Both the position numbers and the translations under genes were made by a program. The notes beneath the pieces are model-generated. The model was not told the origin of the DNA and made no database searches. It was given only the letters and a program-made list of their open reading frames with translations. Shown here piece after piece: positions 20,641 through 29,970 of a stretch of DNA of 62,000 nucleotides. Every line of letters starts with the position of its first letter. Position 1 is the first letter of the stretch. This stretch comes from Mesostigma viride (lineage: Eukaryota; Streptophyta; Mesostigmatophyceae; Mesostigmatales; Mesostigmataceae): the NCBI GenBank assembly GCA_009746045.1, contig RPFO01000253.1:5358145-5420144 (forward strand), read 5' to 3'.

Positions 20641-21619
20641 GTGTGCCATTTGTATGTAGACTTGTTGTTACGCCCTGGCTCGACTCTATCCCAAACACCT
20701 CGCCTAACCTTACCTAAACTAGTGATGAGGCACCTACCTAGGAGTGAGGAGCTATATTGGCTATAAGACCTAGGACGCGACGACGCTGCTTCTCAATGCA
20801 TTCCCTTATAATACGCCATATATACCGAATAAAACCAGGGTACTACGAAGGAAACAATACTACACTGCCGTGACCCAAGCCTATATGTGTTAATTCATTT
20901 AACACACGCCGAGTGCCATTCACGAAGGACAACTGCTGCATAAATGATCGCCGACAGGCGTGTATGCTCGGGCCGACATCGACCCTCGCCTACAGGACCA
21001 ACGCACGTCCACAAGGTTCACACGCAGGATAAAAGGACCACTACTAAAGTACGCAGCGCGGCGCGACTGCACCGAACCACCATACTGTACACTTGCCACG
21101 TCACAAGGCCCGGTACCGACCGGCCAAAAGGTCCTAACTACACGTAAGCCTAGGAAAGTCAGCGAACTGCTCCGGAATGGCTGAGGCAACAAAGGGCCTA
21201 ATTTACGTCCGTAACAACAACAAAAGTTACGCGACGTAACACCTCCCCCCCCACAAAGGTAGGCGGCCCTCTCCCTACGTACAGGGAGGAAACCAAAGGA
21301 GTAGGAATAACCTAACGCACCCAACACAAATCCAACACAATCGACAAGCCATCCAAGGTACAAAGCACCAACAAGTTAACTCGGTTCCACCCCGAGTGGT
21401 GTAGGGTTAACCAGCACCAAGCCTGGTGGGAGGATCCCCTAACTGCCTGGCACGGAGGCCTTGCCGGGAGGAACGGCACTGGGCAGGACACACAGAGTGA
21501 ACAATGTCAATACCAGGGACCAAGAACGACCAACCAACTGGCCAGAATATGTGGGCGACTCTATATACCGGAGGGACAACACCCTCAGGTCGGGCCTAAG
21601 GCCCTCTATCTAGTTGCCA
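20641..21619. other. unassigned DNA between LINE and coding block G
   Basis: No recognised protein. A short hairpin, GTGTTAA-ttca-TTTAACAC, lies at about 20886-20904. It could be the 3' untranslated or terminal part of G, but no LTR pair is visible. Confidence 0.4.
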
Positions 21620-22118
21620 TCAGTCTGGTAGGTACCACGCGAGGCCAACAGGACATCCAAAAAGACCCAGGAAGGCCCAGTAGTACCTATGCTGAGTTAG
21701 GACCACCTGGCCCCGCGCCCAGTCCAAGAAGCCACAGGCAAAGAGCCGAAGGAAAGGCTCTACCGCGATCAAACAGAGAGCCCGAAGGAGTAGGTGCTGA
21801 TACCGGATCCGATGTCGCAGACCCGTCGGGAAGAACAGATCTAGCAGAGGCTCCTTATTAGCCGGCCACAATCTGATGTGCCGGATCTCACGTGAGCGCC
21901 ACCGACGAGCACACTGTCGCGACCCAAACGTCTCTAGATACTCACTAGCCCGAGGGGGAGGATGACCACGGGAGTCCAAGCCCTGGCCCGGAAGAGGCAC
22001 TGGGCGGCGGGCAAACAGGATGGGCTGCAGGTGCACCGCACCGTACGTAGCACCGGGCGCGGCAGGGTACTCAACCGTAAGGGCATCCGAAGCCATGATG
22101 CCCAGAGGCGGAGGGTAA
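21620..22118 (-). pseudogene. coding block G, C-terminal segment (split by B and F)
   Basis: A minus-strand frame that runs without a stop from before the element B target site (TTACC) through MASDALTVEYPAAPG to a stop at 21620. When element B (one copy of GGTAA kept) and element F (one TA kept) are left out, it is in frame with sequence at 33956 and above (DTYGGYQWAY across the junctions). The C-terminal third is hydrophobic. I do not recognise the protein; it may be the gag-like product of another retroelement. Confidence 0.5.
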
Positions 22119-22463
22119 AGTTAAAGCCCGACCGGCTCAGCTATGGCGGTCGGTCACGTTGAGCTTGGGATAAGGTGAACACAGAGAACTGCCGTCGGAG
22201 CTAGCCCACCACTGGTTTATGTCCTAGCCAGCAAACCCTATCCGGTTAGCCGTAACGGTGGGACAAGCTAGCTGTCCGTACCGACCCGGATAAGGCCCCG
22301 GACTGGGGCCTAGGTGGCGCCGGCCCTAGGCGCCGCCCTTAGACCGGTCGCCCGCATCGGACCGCCGGATTATAGCCGGCGGCTGAGCGGACGCTAGCGG
22401 AAGGCGTGCGGACGGACATGGGGAACTTAGAGCCAGATCCTAGGGCTCTAGAGTTACTCAACT
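22119..22463 (-). repeat. element B 3' LTR, 345 bp
   Basis: Identical by eye to 27928-28272. GC-rich centre with palindromic stretches such as CCGGACTGGGGCC and GGCGCCGGCCCTAGGCGCC. Confidence 0.93.
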
Positions 22464-22840
22464 CCGACATACTCTTTTGTTCTTTGATTAATTATCAAAA
22501 TAATTACATCAAATGCAGACCATACAAAACCCTCTAAGGTAGGGAACTCAAGGGGGCCTCAAGGCCGTCAAAATCACCACGGTATCGACCCGCGCCCTTG
22601 TGATCACACATGAATAGTGATGTAATAAGTAGCGAGAAAAAAACAACTATGCCACCAGACAAAAGGTGACCCATTTATTAGGACCAGTGACCCGCCGACG
22701 GGCCCAAGGCACCGTCCAACGTGGCTAGGGTATGGTCAGGACAAGCAAAAAAACTACCACCATGATATTCGTGAATGCTAGCAACACAGGGTGAGTTATG
22801 GCTGTATTCATAAAGCGCCCGAGCCGTAACCCTGTGTGGC
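22464..22840 (-). other. element B 3' untranslated region
   Basis: 377 bp between the pol stop and the 3' LTR. No frame of note. Confidence 0.6.
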
Positions 22841-25159
22841 TCACGGGTGTTGCATCGTCATGCGCTTGCGCAACACTGCGTACTGCGGGGCAGCCTCCCG
22901 CGCCTCCTTGGTGAGTGCATCCGCGGGATTGAGTTCATCCGCGATGTGCTGGAGACGCGTGACGCAGGAGGCCGCCTCAGCGAGTACGAGGTAATCAACG
23001 TCCTGTGACCGCGCATAGGGATTGTCAAGGAAGGCCAAACAACTTTGTGAGTCAGTGTGCACCGTGCTAGTCCAGTGAAGAGTGAACCCACACGAGCCAA
23101 ATACCCAACCCAGCAAGTACCGCAGCCACATGCCATGTGAGATAGCTGAAACAATGCCCCGGCATTCAGCCGTGTTGGGGCTAGTGGCAATGCGGCTGTG
23201 CAAGCGCGAGTACCAATCTAACAACATGCCAGGCTGTCCCTCATTGCTAATAAAGAACAGTGCCCCCATGCGGGCCCGCACTTGGCTGACTGTGCGCGTC
23301 TCTAGATTAGCATCCGTCACTATCTCGAGGTGCACCGGCTGTGAGCAATCGAGCCCACGAAGCACAATGCCGGGCGTCATGGCCAGCTGCCGCCGAACAT
23401 GAATGGACCCTAGTCCTTCCAGCACATCATCGGGCAGGCGAGCGAGCACTGCCAAATCAGGTGCCACCGTGTCCGCCAACCACCCGAGCTTGCCCTTAAC
23501 CGAGGGCCCATGGGTTGCCAACAGCGGGGACGGGAGGTCGGCCAGCAGGTCAACCACATAGTTGCGGCTATCCTGCATGTGCATGACCCATTCGCCAGAA
23601 CGCGAATCCCGCTGCAACGTAGACTGCACGCCGCAAAACACCACGGGTTTACCCTCCTCATGATCCACCGCCCTGCCCAGGGGAAACTTAGCCGCCACTG
23701 CAGCAAGAAACTGGGTAGCAAAGGTGCGAGGTGCCACCAGCTTGAAGTCATCGCCATGCCACACGAAGAGGGCTGGCTCGCCAGGGACGCCGGTGGGGAC
23801 CACAAAGAAGTTAGGATCCGCGCGATGGTACGTGGCCCCTAAGCTCTGCAAGACCTCCTCCGCGGAAATGCGGAAGATGATGGGAGAGCTCTGCAGCCCC
23901 TCCACCCCTGTCAACAGCTCGATATACTCGCTGCCAATGGTGCCATCCTGCCAGACCACCGGGACCTTCACCACGTAGCGGGTGCCTTGCCATGTTTGCT
24001 GCGCGACCCCAGCGTCGCTGTGGAGGAATGCCCGCTGAAAGTCACCGCACCACATCCCGTAGTCCTTGCCCGCGTTCCGCTTGCCCAAGTAGATGACCGT
24101 CAGTAGCCGATGCGAAACATGGTTGAGCCCAGGGGTATAAAGATCCTTGGCGTCCAGCGGGGAGGACCCCTTCGTCTCCGTGACCACGGGCCTTACCCGG
24201 AACACCACCGAAGAGTTGGTCTCGTCCGGCTTGTAGGTGAGCACGAACTTCAACCGCAACCGCGTGGCCCCGGCTGGCACACTCTCCAATCCTCGGTAGA
24301 CCTCGCGCTCTCGCCACTGCTCCTTGGCTCGAATGAACGCGTCGCGCCACAAAGCAAACTTGAGAGGATCTTGACAGTCCAGGACAAGTTGCTCCCACGT
24401 CACAGGGCTATCCGCCGCCAGTGAGTGTGAGTGGAGGCCGAAGCTGCGCGGGTGCCAATCCTGAGGCTGAATGATGGACTGGACGAGCGGCGGTGTGGAA
24501 AACGCCGCCATCGGTAAGCGCCGCACGACGCCGGGCTGCCCGACCACCACCCCCAATGGAGCGTGGTACTCGCGAAGCGGGATGCTGCCCACCCCCGCGA
24601 CTGACAGCAAGTCAGCGGACACTGAGAACCCCGGGTATGATACGAAAGGTTCGCCCAGCAAGGCCACATCCTCGTAGCCATCCACGACGTGAAACGGCGT
24701 GTCAATGCCCAACACCGGCAGCACCACCATCCCGGTAACTTGATATGCCGAAGTGCCTGCAAAGTCGGTCACCGATTTGTACGGCGACTCTAGCACTGGA
24801 TACAGGGTGGCTGCCCGACGAGAGATAATAGACACGGATGCTTGCGTGTCCACAGCCACCAGCTGCCACGGTCTACACGTAGGAAACAAGGCTGACTTAA
24901 CCGGCCTGACCCCCTGTGAGAGAGTTTTGACCTGAGCCACCCCTGATGCAGCTTTCGCTTTAAGCGCCTGAGCACGCCACAAGGCCGTGACCGTTGAAGC
25001 CAGGTCCCTAGGTGGGCGAGGCGCATGGGCAGGACCCTGACCCTCCGGCGAGGCCACGCTAGGCGGGCCTCCCACATTATCCGTGGCTAGCACAGGAGGT
25101 GAGTCACTACGTGCACTAGGTCCCGTCAAACCCACCCCATCCTCATCCCACCCATCCAC
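22841..25159 (-). CDS. element B protease-like, reverse transcriptase and RNase H
   Basis: 772 aa. Residues 99-190 are a retropepsin-like domain: VAVDTQASVSII (D104; Q in place of the invariant Gly) and ALLGEPF (166-172). A conserved linker (HPRSFGL, SPVTWEQLV) spans about 236-290. RT spans about 300-580 with LRLKFVLTYK, DLYTPGLNHVS, the first catalytic Asp D373 in GDFQRAFLH, GVEGLQSSP, and HGDD at 468-471. RNase H: D616 (VTDAN), E665 (TAECR), D703 (HTDSQS), D747 (PADALTK). The frame is uninterrupted. It overlaps the integrase frame by 34 bp in the -1 frame; the shift probably lies in a C8 run at about 25184-25192. This is the best-preserved pol here. Confidence 0.9.
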   Translation of the reverse strand: MDGWDEDGVGLTGPSARSDSPPVLATDNVGGPPSVASPEGQGPAHAPRPPRDLASTVTALWRAQALKAKAASGVAQVKTLSQGVRPVKSALFPTCRPWQLVAVDTQASVSIISRRAATLYPVLESPYKSVTDFAGTSAYQVTGMVVLPVLGIDTPFHVVDGYEDVALLGEPFVSYPGFSVSADLLSVAGVGSIPLREYHAPLGVVVGQPGVVRRLPMAAFSTPPLVQSIIQPQDWHPRSFGLHSHSLAADSPVTWEQLVLDCQDPLKFALWRDAFIRAKEQWREREVYRGLESVPAGATRLRLKFVLTYKPDETNSSVVFRVRPVVTETKGSSPLDAKDLYTPGLNHVSHRLLTVIYLGKRNAGKDYGMWCGDFQRAFLHSDAGVAQQTWQGTRYVVKVPVVWQDGTIGSEYIELLTGVEGLQSSPIIFRISAEEVLQSLGATYHRADPNFFVVPTGVPGEPALFVWHGDDFKLVAPRTFATQFLAAVAAKFPLGRAVDHEEGKPVVFCGVQSTLQRDSRSGEWVMHMQDSRNYVVDLLADLPSPLLATHGPSVKGKLGWLADTVAPDLAVLARLPDDVLEGLGSIHVRRQLAMTPGIVLRGLDCSQPVHLEIVTDANLETRTVSQVRARMGALFFISNEGQPGMLLDWYSRLHSRIATSPNTAECRGIVSAISHGMWLRYLLGWVFGSCGFTLHWTSTVHTDSQSCLAFLDNPYARSQDVDYLVLAEAASCVTRLQHIADELNPADALTKEAREAAPQYAVLRKRMTMQHP

Positions 25160-25938
25160 GGGGTCATATTGGGGCCCAGGGGAGGGGGGGGTGTAGCTGT
25201 GTCTGCCCCTGGGAGCGACCCGTGGGGTACCACCTCAGATGCTACGACAGGCGCATTATCCTTCACTACCCACCCCAGTGCCCTGTTGGCTGCCAGCTCA
25301 CTCTCCATGCTATCCCCTTGCTTATAGCCTGCCACCGATGCCCATGGTACCCTATACACCCGATCATTCCACTCTATGTCTATGACCCGCAGCGGCCAGT
25401 CTAACTTTGTGATGGCCCCAGGCCCCTGCATGGTGCCCCGTTTGCCGCTGGGCGAGCTCTCCTTGTGGAACATGACCAACTGCCCGACCTCAAAAGCGCT
25501 AGACAAATCAGGCAGCGTGGCATCCTTGAGCCGCAGCTTGGCGGCGGTATCCTGTAGATGCTGTTGGTATGCCTCTACTACCTCGGGTGAGTAGGTGCCC
25601 GCTGACAGCCCCCGAGGCGTGACTAGCCCAAAGCCCTTGACATCAAGCACGTGCCTATGGTTGCACACATGCATGAGCTCCTTGCACCACGCCGTCTTGA
25701 CCGCGTAGGATTTGCCATGTGGGTTATCCTGTCGCTTGGCTGCCACAGTCTTGACATAGCTTACAGTGCGATCTATCATGCCCATATTGCCGTGATCCTC
25801 ACGCCCCACGATGACCACGGCCTCCATCCCCGGCAAACCTTGCACACAGCGGAACTGCTGGTCTAGCATGAGCTCCACTACGGGATGAAAGAAAGCCAGG
25901 CTGATCTTGATAGCCCTGTGCAGGTCAGCCTCAAACAT
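25126..25938 (-). CDS. element B integrase core and C-terminal domain
   Basis: 270 aa, continuing the integrase begun in the Gag frame after a -1 shift near 25955 (EPLP then HMFEADLHRA). It has the second catalytic Asp, D26 (LMLDQQF). At the third catalytic position, 30 residues on, it has Asp (D56, GMIDRT), where A, C and D have Glu. The C-terminal part has LVMFHKESS and MQGPGAITKL, cf. the same blocks in A. The Glu-to-Asp change would be expected to reduce catalysis, so either this copy is impaired or it was mobilised by another element's integrase. Confidence 0.82.
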   Translation of the reverse strand: MFEADLHRAIKISLAFFHPVVELMLDQQFRCVQGLPGMEAVVIVGREDHGNMGMIDRTVSYVKTVAAKRQDNPHGKSYAVKTAWCKELMHVCNHRHVLDVKGFGLVTPRGLSAGTYSPEVVEAYQQHLQDTAAKLRLKDATLPDLSSAFEVGQLVMFHKESSPSGKRGTMQGPGAITKLDWPLRVIDIEWNDRVYRVPWASVAGYKQGDSMESELAANRALGWVVKDNAPVVASEVVPHGSLPGADTATPPPPLGPNMTPWMGGMRMGWV

Positions 25939-27908
25939 GTGGGCAGCGGCTCAATGTAGGTGGCCTTGCTGAACCTATCCTTGACTATGAAATAGGTGTC
26001 CCCCCCTTCCATGTGCATGACATCCCCCACAAGGTACCCTCGCTCCAAGGGTGGAGTCTTGGCATGCCGCCTACGCGACTTCTTCCTGATCTTGATGCAG
26101 GCAGGACACTGAGCACGCACATTCTTCAGCTCGTTGTATAAAGGTGCCCCCAACATGTGTGCCCCCTCTACCTCGGCTTGGGCCTCATGCCCGTATGCAC
26201 GGTGCATCTGGTATGCTAACAGTTTCAGGGTGACAGCCTGAGGTGCAGTGGCATTGTCAGGATTCTCAACAGGTGGGGTGACTACTGGGGTAGTGACATT
26301 GGCTAACTGGGCAGCTTCAGAGGCTGCACGAAAGGCCGCCCGTGTGAGCACCTTGCCAATGTGAAGATCCACACTAGGGTGGTGTGTACCGAGAACATCT
26401 GCCCGCCCAGCATTCTCTTGCACTGTCACAACATTCCTCATAGGCCCAACCGCCCCAGTATCTAGCTGGGGTGCTGCAGTAGTGCTTGGTCGCTCGGCGT
26501 TGTACACACCCGACCTAGAAGACACCACATTGCTTAGGTCACGCATTGTAGACCCGTGCTCAGGAAGCACGTGATCCTGGCGCGACAGAGCCAGAGCAGC
26601 ATCAACGGATTGCGTGAGCACATCACGGAAGGAGACAGAGGATGCAGTCACGTTGCTTTTAGGAACGACGTCAGGCTCTACGACGGCCCGGTTCAGCGTG
26701 ACGCATTGAGCAAAAGAAGGGGTATCGAGCGTGCTCTCACCTGACTTTCGTGCTGCCCGTCGCTCTGCCCACTCCTCGCGTGTGCCGTGGACGACGATGC
26801 GCTTGGCCTTGCACGCCTCCACGCTGTGACCACGCAGAACGTCGTGGCACTTGCGGCAAAGGTTGTCCTCGAGCTCCAGGTCCGGGCGAACTCGGCAGTC
26901 ATCCCGGACATGGCGACGTCCGAAGCAGCGCTCACAGCGTTGCTTGCGGTCAGTAGACGCCCCCTGCTGCCGCTTGGCCGGGGGATGATCACCCTGCTTG
27001 GCGTCGCCACCATGCCCGCGCTTGCGCCCTCGCTGGCCCCCGTTGTTGCCGTGGCCGACGACCTTTTTCAGGATGGCCGTAAGCTCCGACCGCGTAATGG
27101 GAGCCTCTGCGCCTGAAGAAGAAGACGCGCCGGCATCCACCTTGCGCAGGGATGGCAGAGCAGCCGAGGCAGCCGGCTTGGACTGCGCACTCTTGAAGCA
27201 TGAGATCAAATACAGCATGCCCTCGTCGAAACTGACGGCACTCTTCTTTTTGAGTTCCGTCGCTATGGTCAGATGCACATCCGACGACAGGTCGCATTTC
27301 TTGAGAAATCGATTGCACAGGAAAATGGGCTTGAGTGTATCTAGCAGCTTGTGCTTGTGCACGAAGACCTGGAAATCACGTGCAGCCCCGGGCAAATTTG
27401 CCTTATTAACTGCATAGCCCTCGAAGTCGTTGAAGGCTTGCTCGTCGGCCTCTTCCTTAGACCGCGACAAGTGGGCATCTAGACCGTTGTAAAAAACTTC
27501 CCAGGTTTGTTTGTTGTCGTCCGCAATGCGAACTAGATTGGCAATGTTTGGGTGCTTTGTTGTACTGCAGAATACTGCACGGAACTTGCCAATCAGCTCC
27601 GAATCTTTGTCTGCGCGTCCATCGCGCAGACGCTTGAGAGCAGCTAGAAAATCTGCTGCGTCGTCCGCCGTATAGTCGGCCGGTAGATCTGCGGGCACCT
27701 CCGTTTGCTTGAGAGGGCCGCGATTTAGTGCATCGTCAGCAGCCAGCATGAGATGCTTGAACTGCTTGGCCAGATCCGGTTGCGCCACGAGGGTTTGCAT
27801 CAACCTCGTGGCCTCGTCCGCACTAAAGCGTGGCAGGACGGACCCTGCGGCCTCGCCACTTGGCGTATCTGTGTGTTCGCCCGTGCGGCTCCGTGTACCG
27901 GAAGCCAT
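25878..27908 (-). CDS. element B Gag fused to the integrase N-terminus
   Basis: 676 aa from an ATG 20 bp inside the 5' LTR. Gag helices span about 30-240 (LPRFSADEATRLMQTL, IGKFRAVFC, TWEVFYNGLD and ELKKKSAVSFDEG blocks, copia UBN2-like). A basic G/R/K region is at 285-315. The first zinc knuckle is C325-x2-C328-x4-H333-x4-C338; a second, C351-x2-C354-x6-H361-x4-C366, follows. A long spacer leads to the integrase HHCC finger (MHRAYGH and CPACIKI) and the first catalytic Asp in VGDVMHMEGG. Gag and integrase are in one frame with no stop between them, unlike C and D. The protein leaves frame at 25955. Confidence 0.87.
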   Translation of the reverse strand: MASGTRSRTGEHTDTPSGEAAGSVLPRFSADEATRLMQTLVAQPDLAKQFKHLMLAADDALNRGPLKQTEVPADLPADYTADDAADFLAALKRLRDGRADKDSELIGKFRAVFCSTTKHPNIANLVRIADDNKQTWEVFYNGLDAHLSRSKEEADEQAFNDFEGYAVNKANLPGAARDFQVFVHKHKLLDTLKPIFLCNRFLKKCDLSSDVHLTIATELKKKSAVSFDEGMLYLISCFKSAQSKPAASAALPSLRKVDAGASSSSGAEAPITRSELTAILKKVVGHGNNGGQRGRKRGHGGDAKQGDHPPAKRQQGASTDRKQRCERCFGRRHVRDDCRVRPDLELEDNLCRKCHDVLRGHSVEACKAKRIVVHGTREEWAERRAARKSGESTLDTPSFAQCVTLNRAVVEPDVVPKSNVTASSVSFRDVLTQSVDAALALSRQDHVLPEHGSTMRDLSNVVSSRSGVYNAERPSTTAAPQLDTGAVGPMRNVVTVQENAGRADVLGTHHPSVDLHIGKVLTRAAFRAASEAAQLANVTTPVVTPPVENPDNATAPQAVTLKLLAYQMHRAYGHEAQAEVEGAHMLGAPLYNELKNVRAQCPACIKIRKKSRRRHAKTPPLERGYLVGDVMHMEGGDTYFIVKDRFSKATYIEPLPTCLRLTCTGLSRSAWLSFIP

Positions 27909-27927
27909 CGGGATTTTTATGAATACA

Positions 27928-28272
27928 AGTTAAAGCCCGACCGGCTCAGCTATGGCGGTCGGTCACGTTGAGCTTGGGATAAGGTGAACACAGAGAACTG
28001 CCGTCGGAGCTAGCCCACCACTGGTTTATGTCCTAGCCAGCAAACCCTATCCGGTTAGCCGTAACGGTGGGACAAGCTAGCTGTCCGTACCGACCCGGAT
28101 AAGGCCCCGGACTGGGGCCTAGGTGGCGCCGGCCCTAGGCGCCGCCCTTAGACCGGTCGCCCGCATCGGACCGCCGGATTATAGCCGGCGGCTGAGCGGA
28201 CGCTAGCGGAAGGCGTGCGGACGGACATGGGGAACTTAGAGCCAGATCCTAGGGCTCTAGAGTTACTCAACT
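27928..28272 (-). repeat. element B 5' LTR, 345 bp
   Basis: Identical by eye to 22119-22463; followed on the right by the target duplication GGTAA. Confidence 0.93.
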
Positions 28273-28309
28273 GGTAAGCCCACTGGTAACCACCGTACAC
28301 TAGGAACTC

Positions 28310-28660
28310 AGATCTGAGATTTTTCTCAGTTTTTCTCAGTTTTCTCAGTTTTCTCAGGAAGGCTGCCTGAGATTTCCTGAGATTTCCTGAGATGTCCTGA
28401 GATTTCCTGAGATTTCCTGAGATCAACTGAGAAAAATCTCAGTTTTCTCAGGAAAACTGAGAAAATAACCTGAGAAAACTGAGAAAACTGAGAAAAAACT
28501 GAGATCAGCCTGAGAAAGTCGCCTGGCCTGAGATTTTTTTTTCTCAGGAACGAAATTTCTCAGGCGCCCGGTTTTTTCTCAGGTTGCTGCCTGAGAAAAT
28601 CTGAGACTGAGAATATCTGGGAAACTTAAGGCCTGAGAAAAACTGAGAAACCTCATGCAC
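28310..28660. repeat. left subterminal CTGAG/CTCAG repeat cluster of F
   Basis: Dozens of CTCAG or CTGAG words separated by short A/T spacers (e.g. CTGAGATTTC repeated six times near 28378-28430). The same words fill the right end. Confidence 0.9.
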
Positions 28661-28812
28661 ACAGAGAAATCGCATTCATACCACGCAACCAGAAATCACT
28701 TTGATTACAAATTATAATAATTTCTTGTGCAGTTGGAGTACAGCTCTTCAAGTTTAATAAGAACATCAATTTCAGTCACTAGACGAGTTGCTACAATCTG
28801 CTTCAGCGTAGC

Positions 28813-29187
28813 TCACTTTTCCATACGCCCTTGCACTTCTCCTCGTTGGTGCAAGGTCGCCCCGGCTAGGTTCAGCCACATTCTTGTGCTGCCTACCCCC
28901 TCTCCCCCTCTGCCCACGATTCCCCCGCGTAGGTTCAGCCGCATACTCGCGGCCATCGCCACCACGGGCAGAATCAGCAGCATTTTCTGCTGCAGGCTGC
29001 CTCCTTCCTCTCCCCCTCCGTCCACGCTTCCCCGTGCAGGTTCAGACGCATTGTAGCTGCATGGGTCATCACTGTCGCTGCTAGGTGGAGCCACATCCTC
29101 TTGGCTACCATTATCACTGCCGCTGCAGATGGAGGAATCAGTTTCTGCTGCAGGCTGCTTACCCCTCCTCTTCCTTGGTGCAGGCAT
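28813..29187 (-). CDS. hypothetical basic/acidic N-terminal fragment inside F
   Basis: 124 aa starting MPAPRKRRGKQ, an AT-hook-like or nuclear localisation-like basic motif, followed by a Ser/Asp/Glu-rich stretch. The DNA behind it holds imperfect repeats of the same basic-then-GGE unit in shifting frames. This is probably a degraded remnant, perhaps of a captured gene. Confidence 0.3.
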   Translation of the reverse strand: MPAPRKRRGKQPAAETDSSICSGSDNGSQEDVAPPSSDSDDPCSYNASEPARGSVDGGGEEGGSLQQKMLLILPVVAMAASMRLNLRGGIVGRGGEGVGSTRMWLNLAGATLHQRGEVQGRMEK

Positions 29188-29201
29188 GCCATCCTCGCTG
29201 C

Positions 29202-29271
29202 CACACTAGGAACGGAGTGTTGACAAACTTTGACAATTGTTTGTCAAGAATTGTCAAATAGTTCTAGTGTG
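29202..29271. mobile_element. 70-bp palindromic TIR relic related to F
   Basis: CACACTAGGAAC at the left and GTTCTAGTGTG at the right, enclosing TTGACAAAC/TTTGTCAA words. Its termini resemble F (CACTAGGAAC), but the internal word is TTGACA instead of CTGAGA. Confidence 0.55.
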
Positions 29272-29640
29272 ACCCGCTGGCTTCACACAGCCAAAAAAAA
29301 AAAAAATTTAATCAATTTTTGGCGGTAGAGAGACCATGGAGGGACTGCCCGCTGCCCGCTGTAGACGCATACTGTAGTTCGTAGAAGCGTACTCCTTCGC
29401 TGCACTCCGGAGAGGAATCGTGACGGACTGACGGTCTCCTTCGCTGCCCTCCAGAGAGGAGGCCGCTAAAGCGGCCGCTCGCTTCGCTCGCTGGGAGCTT
29501 TGCGCGGATTGGTTGGCAGTTCTTCCGTGCGCTTGGCGCGGATTGGTGGTCAGTCAGTCCGCCCCTTCTGGATTGGCCGCGTACTCGGTGATGCCCTGAA
29601 TAGTGTCGGATTACCTTACATTGCCAAATTAGTAATATAG

Positions 29641-29970
29641 ATTCTTGACATATCAACTGACATGACCTTGACAAACCTTGACAGAACTTGACAAAAGCTT
29701 GACATGATAACATCAAAGGCTTGACAAACCTTGACAGAATGTTGAAAGGTTGACAAAACCTTGACAATCTTTGAAATATCAACATATCAACACGGAAAAA
29801 AATGTCAATACACTGACAAACCAAGGTGATGTGTCAAGAAATGTCAAGACGTTAACAAACGAAGGCCAAAAAAATTGTTAACATGACAAAATGTCCACAA
29901 ATGTTAACATGACAAACGTCAACATGACAACCAAAGGCGTAGCAAACTGACAAATCAACACCACGCACAG
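29641..29970. repeat. TTGACA word cluster
   Basis: About 20 copies of TTGACA, CTTGACA or near forms (GTTAACA, GTCAACA) with 4-15 bp spacing. It looks like the subterminal repeats of a transposon related to the 70-bp relic at 29202-29271. Confidence 0.7.

Larger units (their letters stand above)
22119..28272 (-). mobile_element. LTR retrotransposon B (copia-type, Gag-IN-PR-RT-RH order)
   Basis: Complete element: 345-bp LTRs that read identically (22119-22463 and 27928-28272) and the target duplication GGTAA (22114-22118 and 28273-28277). LTR ends are AGTTAAAG...CTCAACT, again AGTT...AACT rather than TG...CA as in element A. The coding region is nearly intact, in three overlapping frames. Identical LTRs mean a very recent insertion. 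No TGG primer-binding start follows the 5' LTR; the minus strand there reads TGTATTCATAAAAATCC. Confidence 0.94.

Noticed and set aside
27900-27927. Primer-binding site for a specific tRNA in elements A-C
   Set aside because: Only A begins with TGG; I could not match 12 or more bases to a known tRNA end by eye, so no tRNA is named.
28296-28300. Assigning element F to EnSpm/CACTA because of its CACTA ends
   Set aside because: The flanking duplication supported by the restored frame is TA, not 3 bp, so the terminus alone is not enough.
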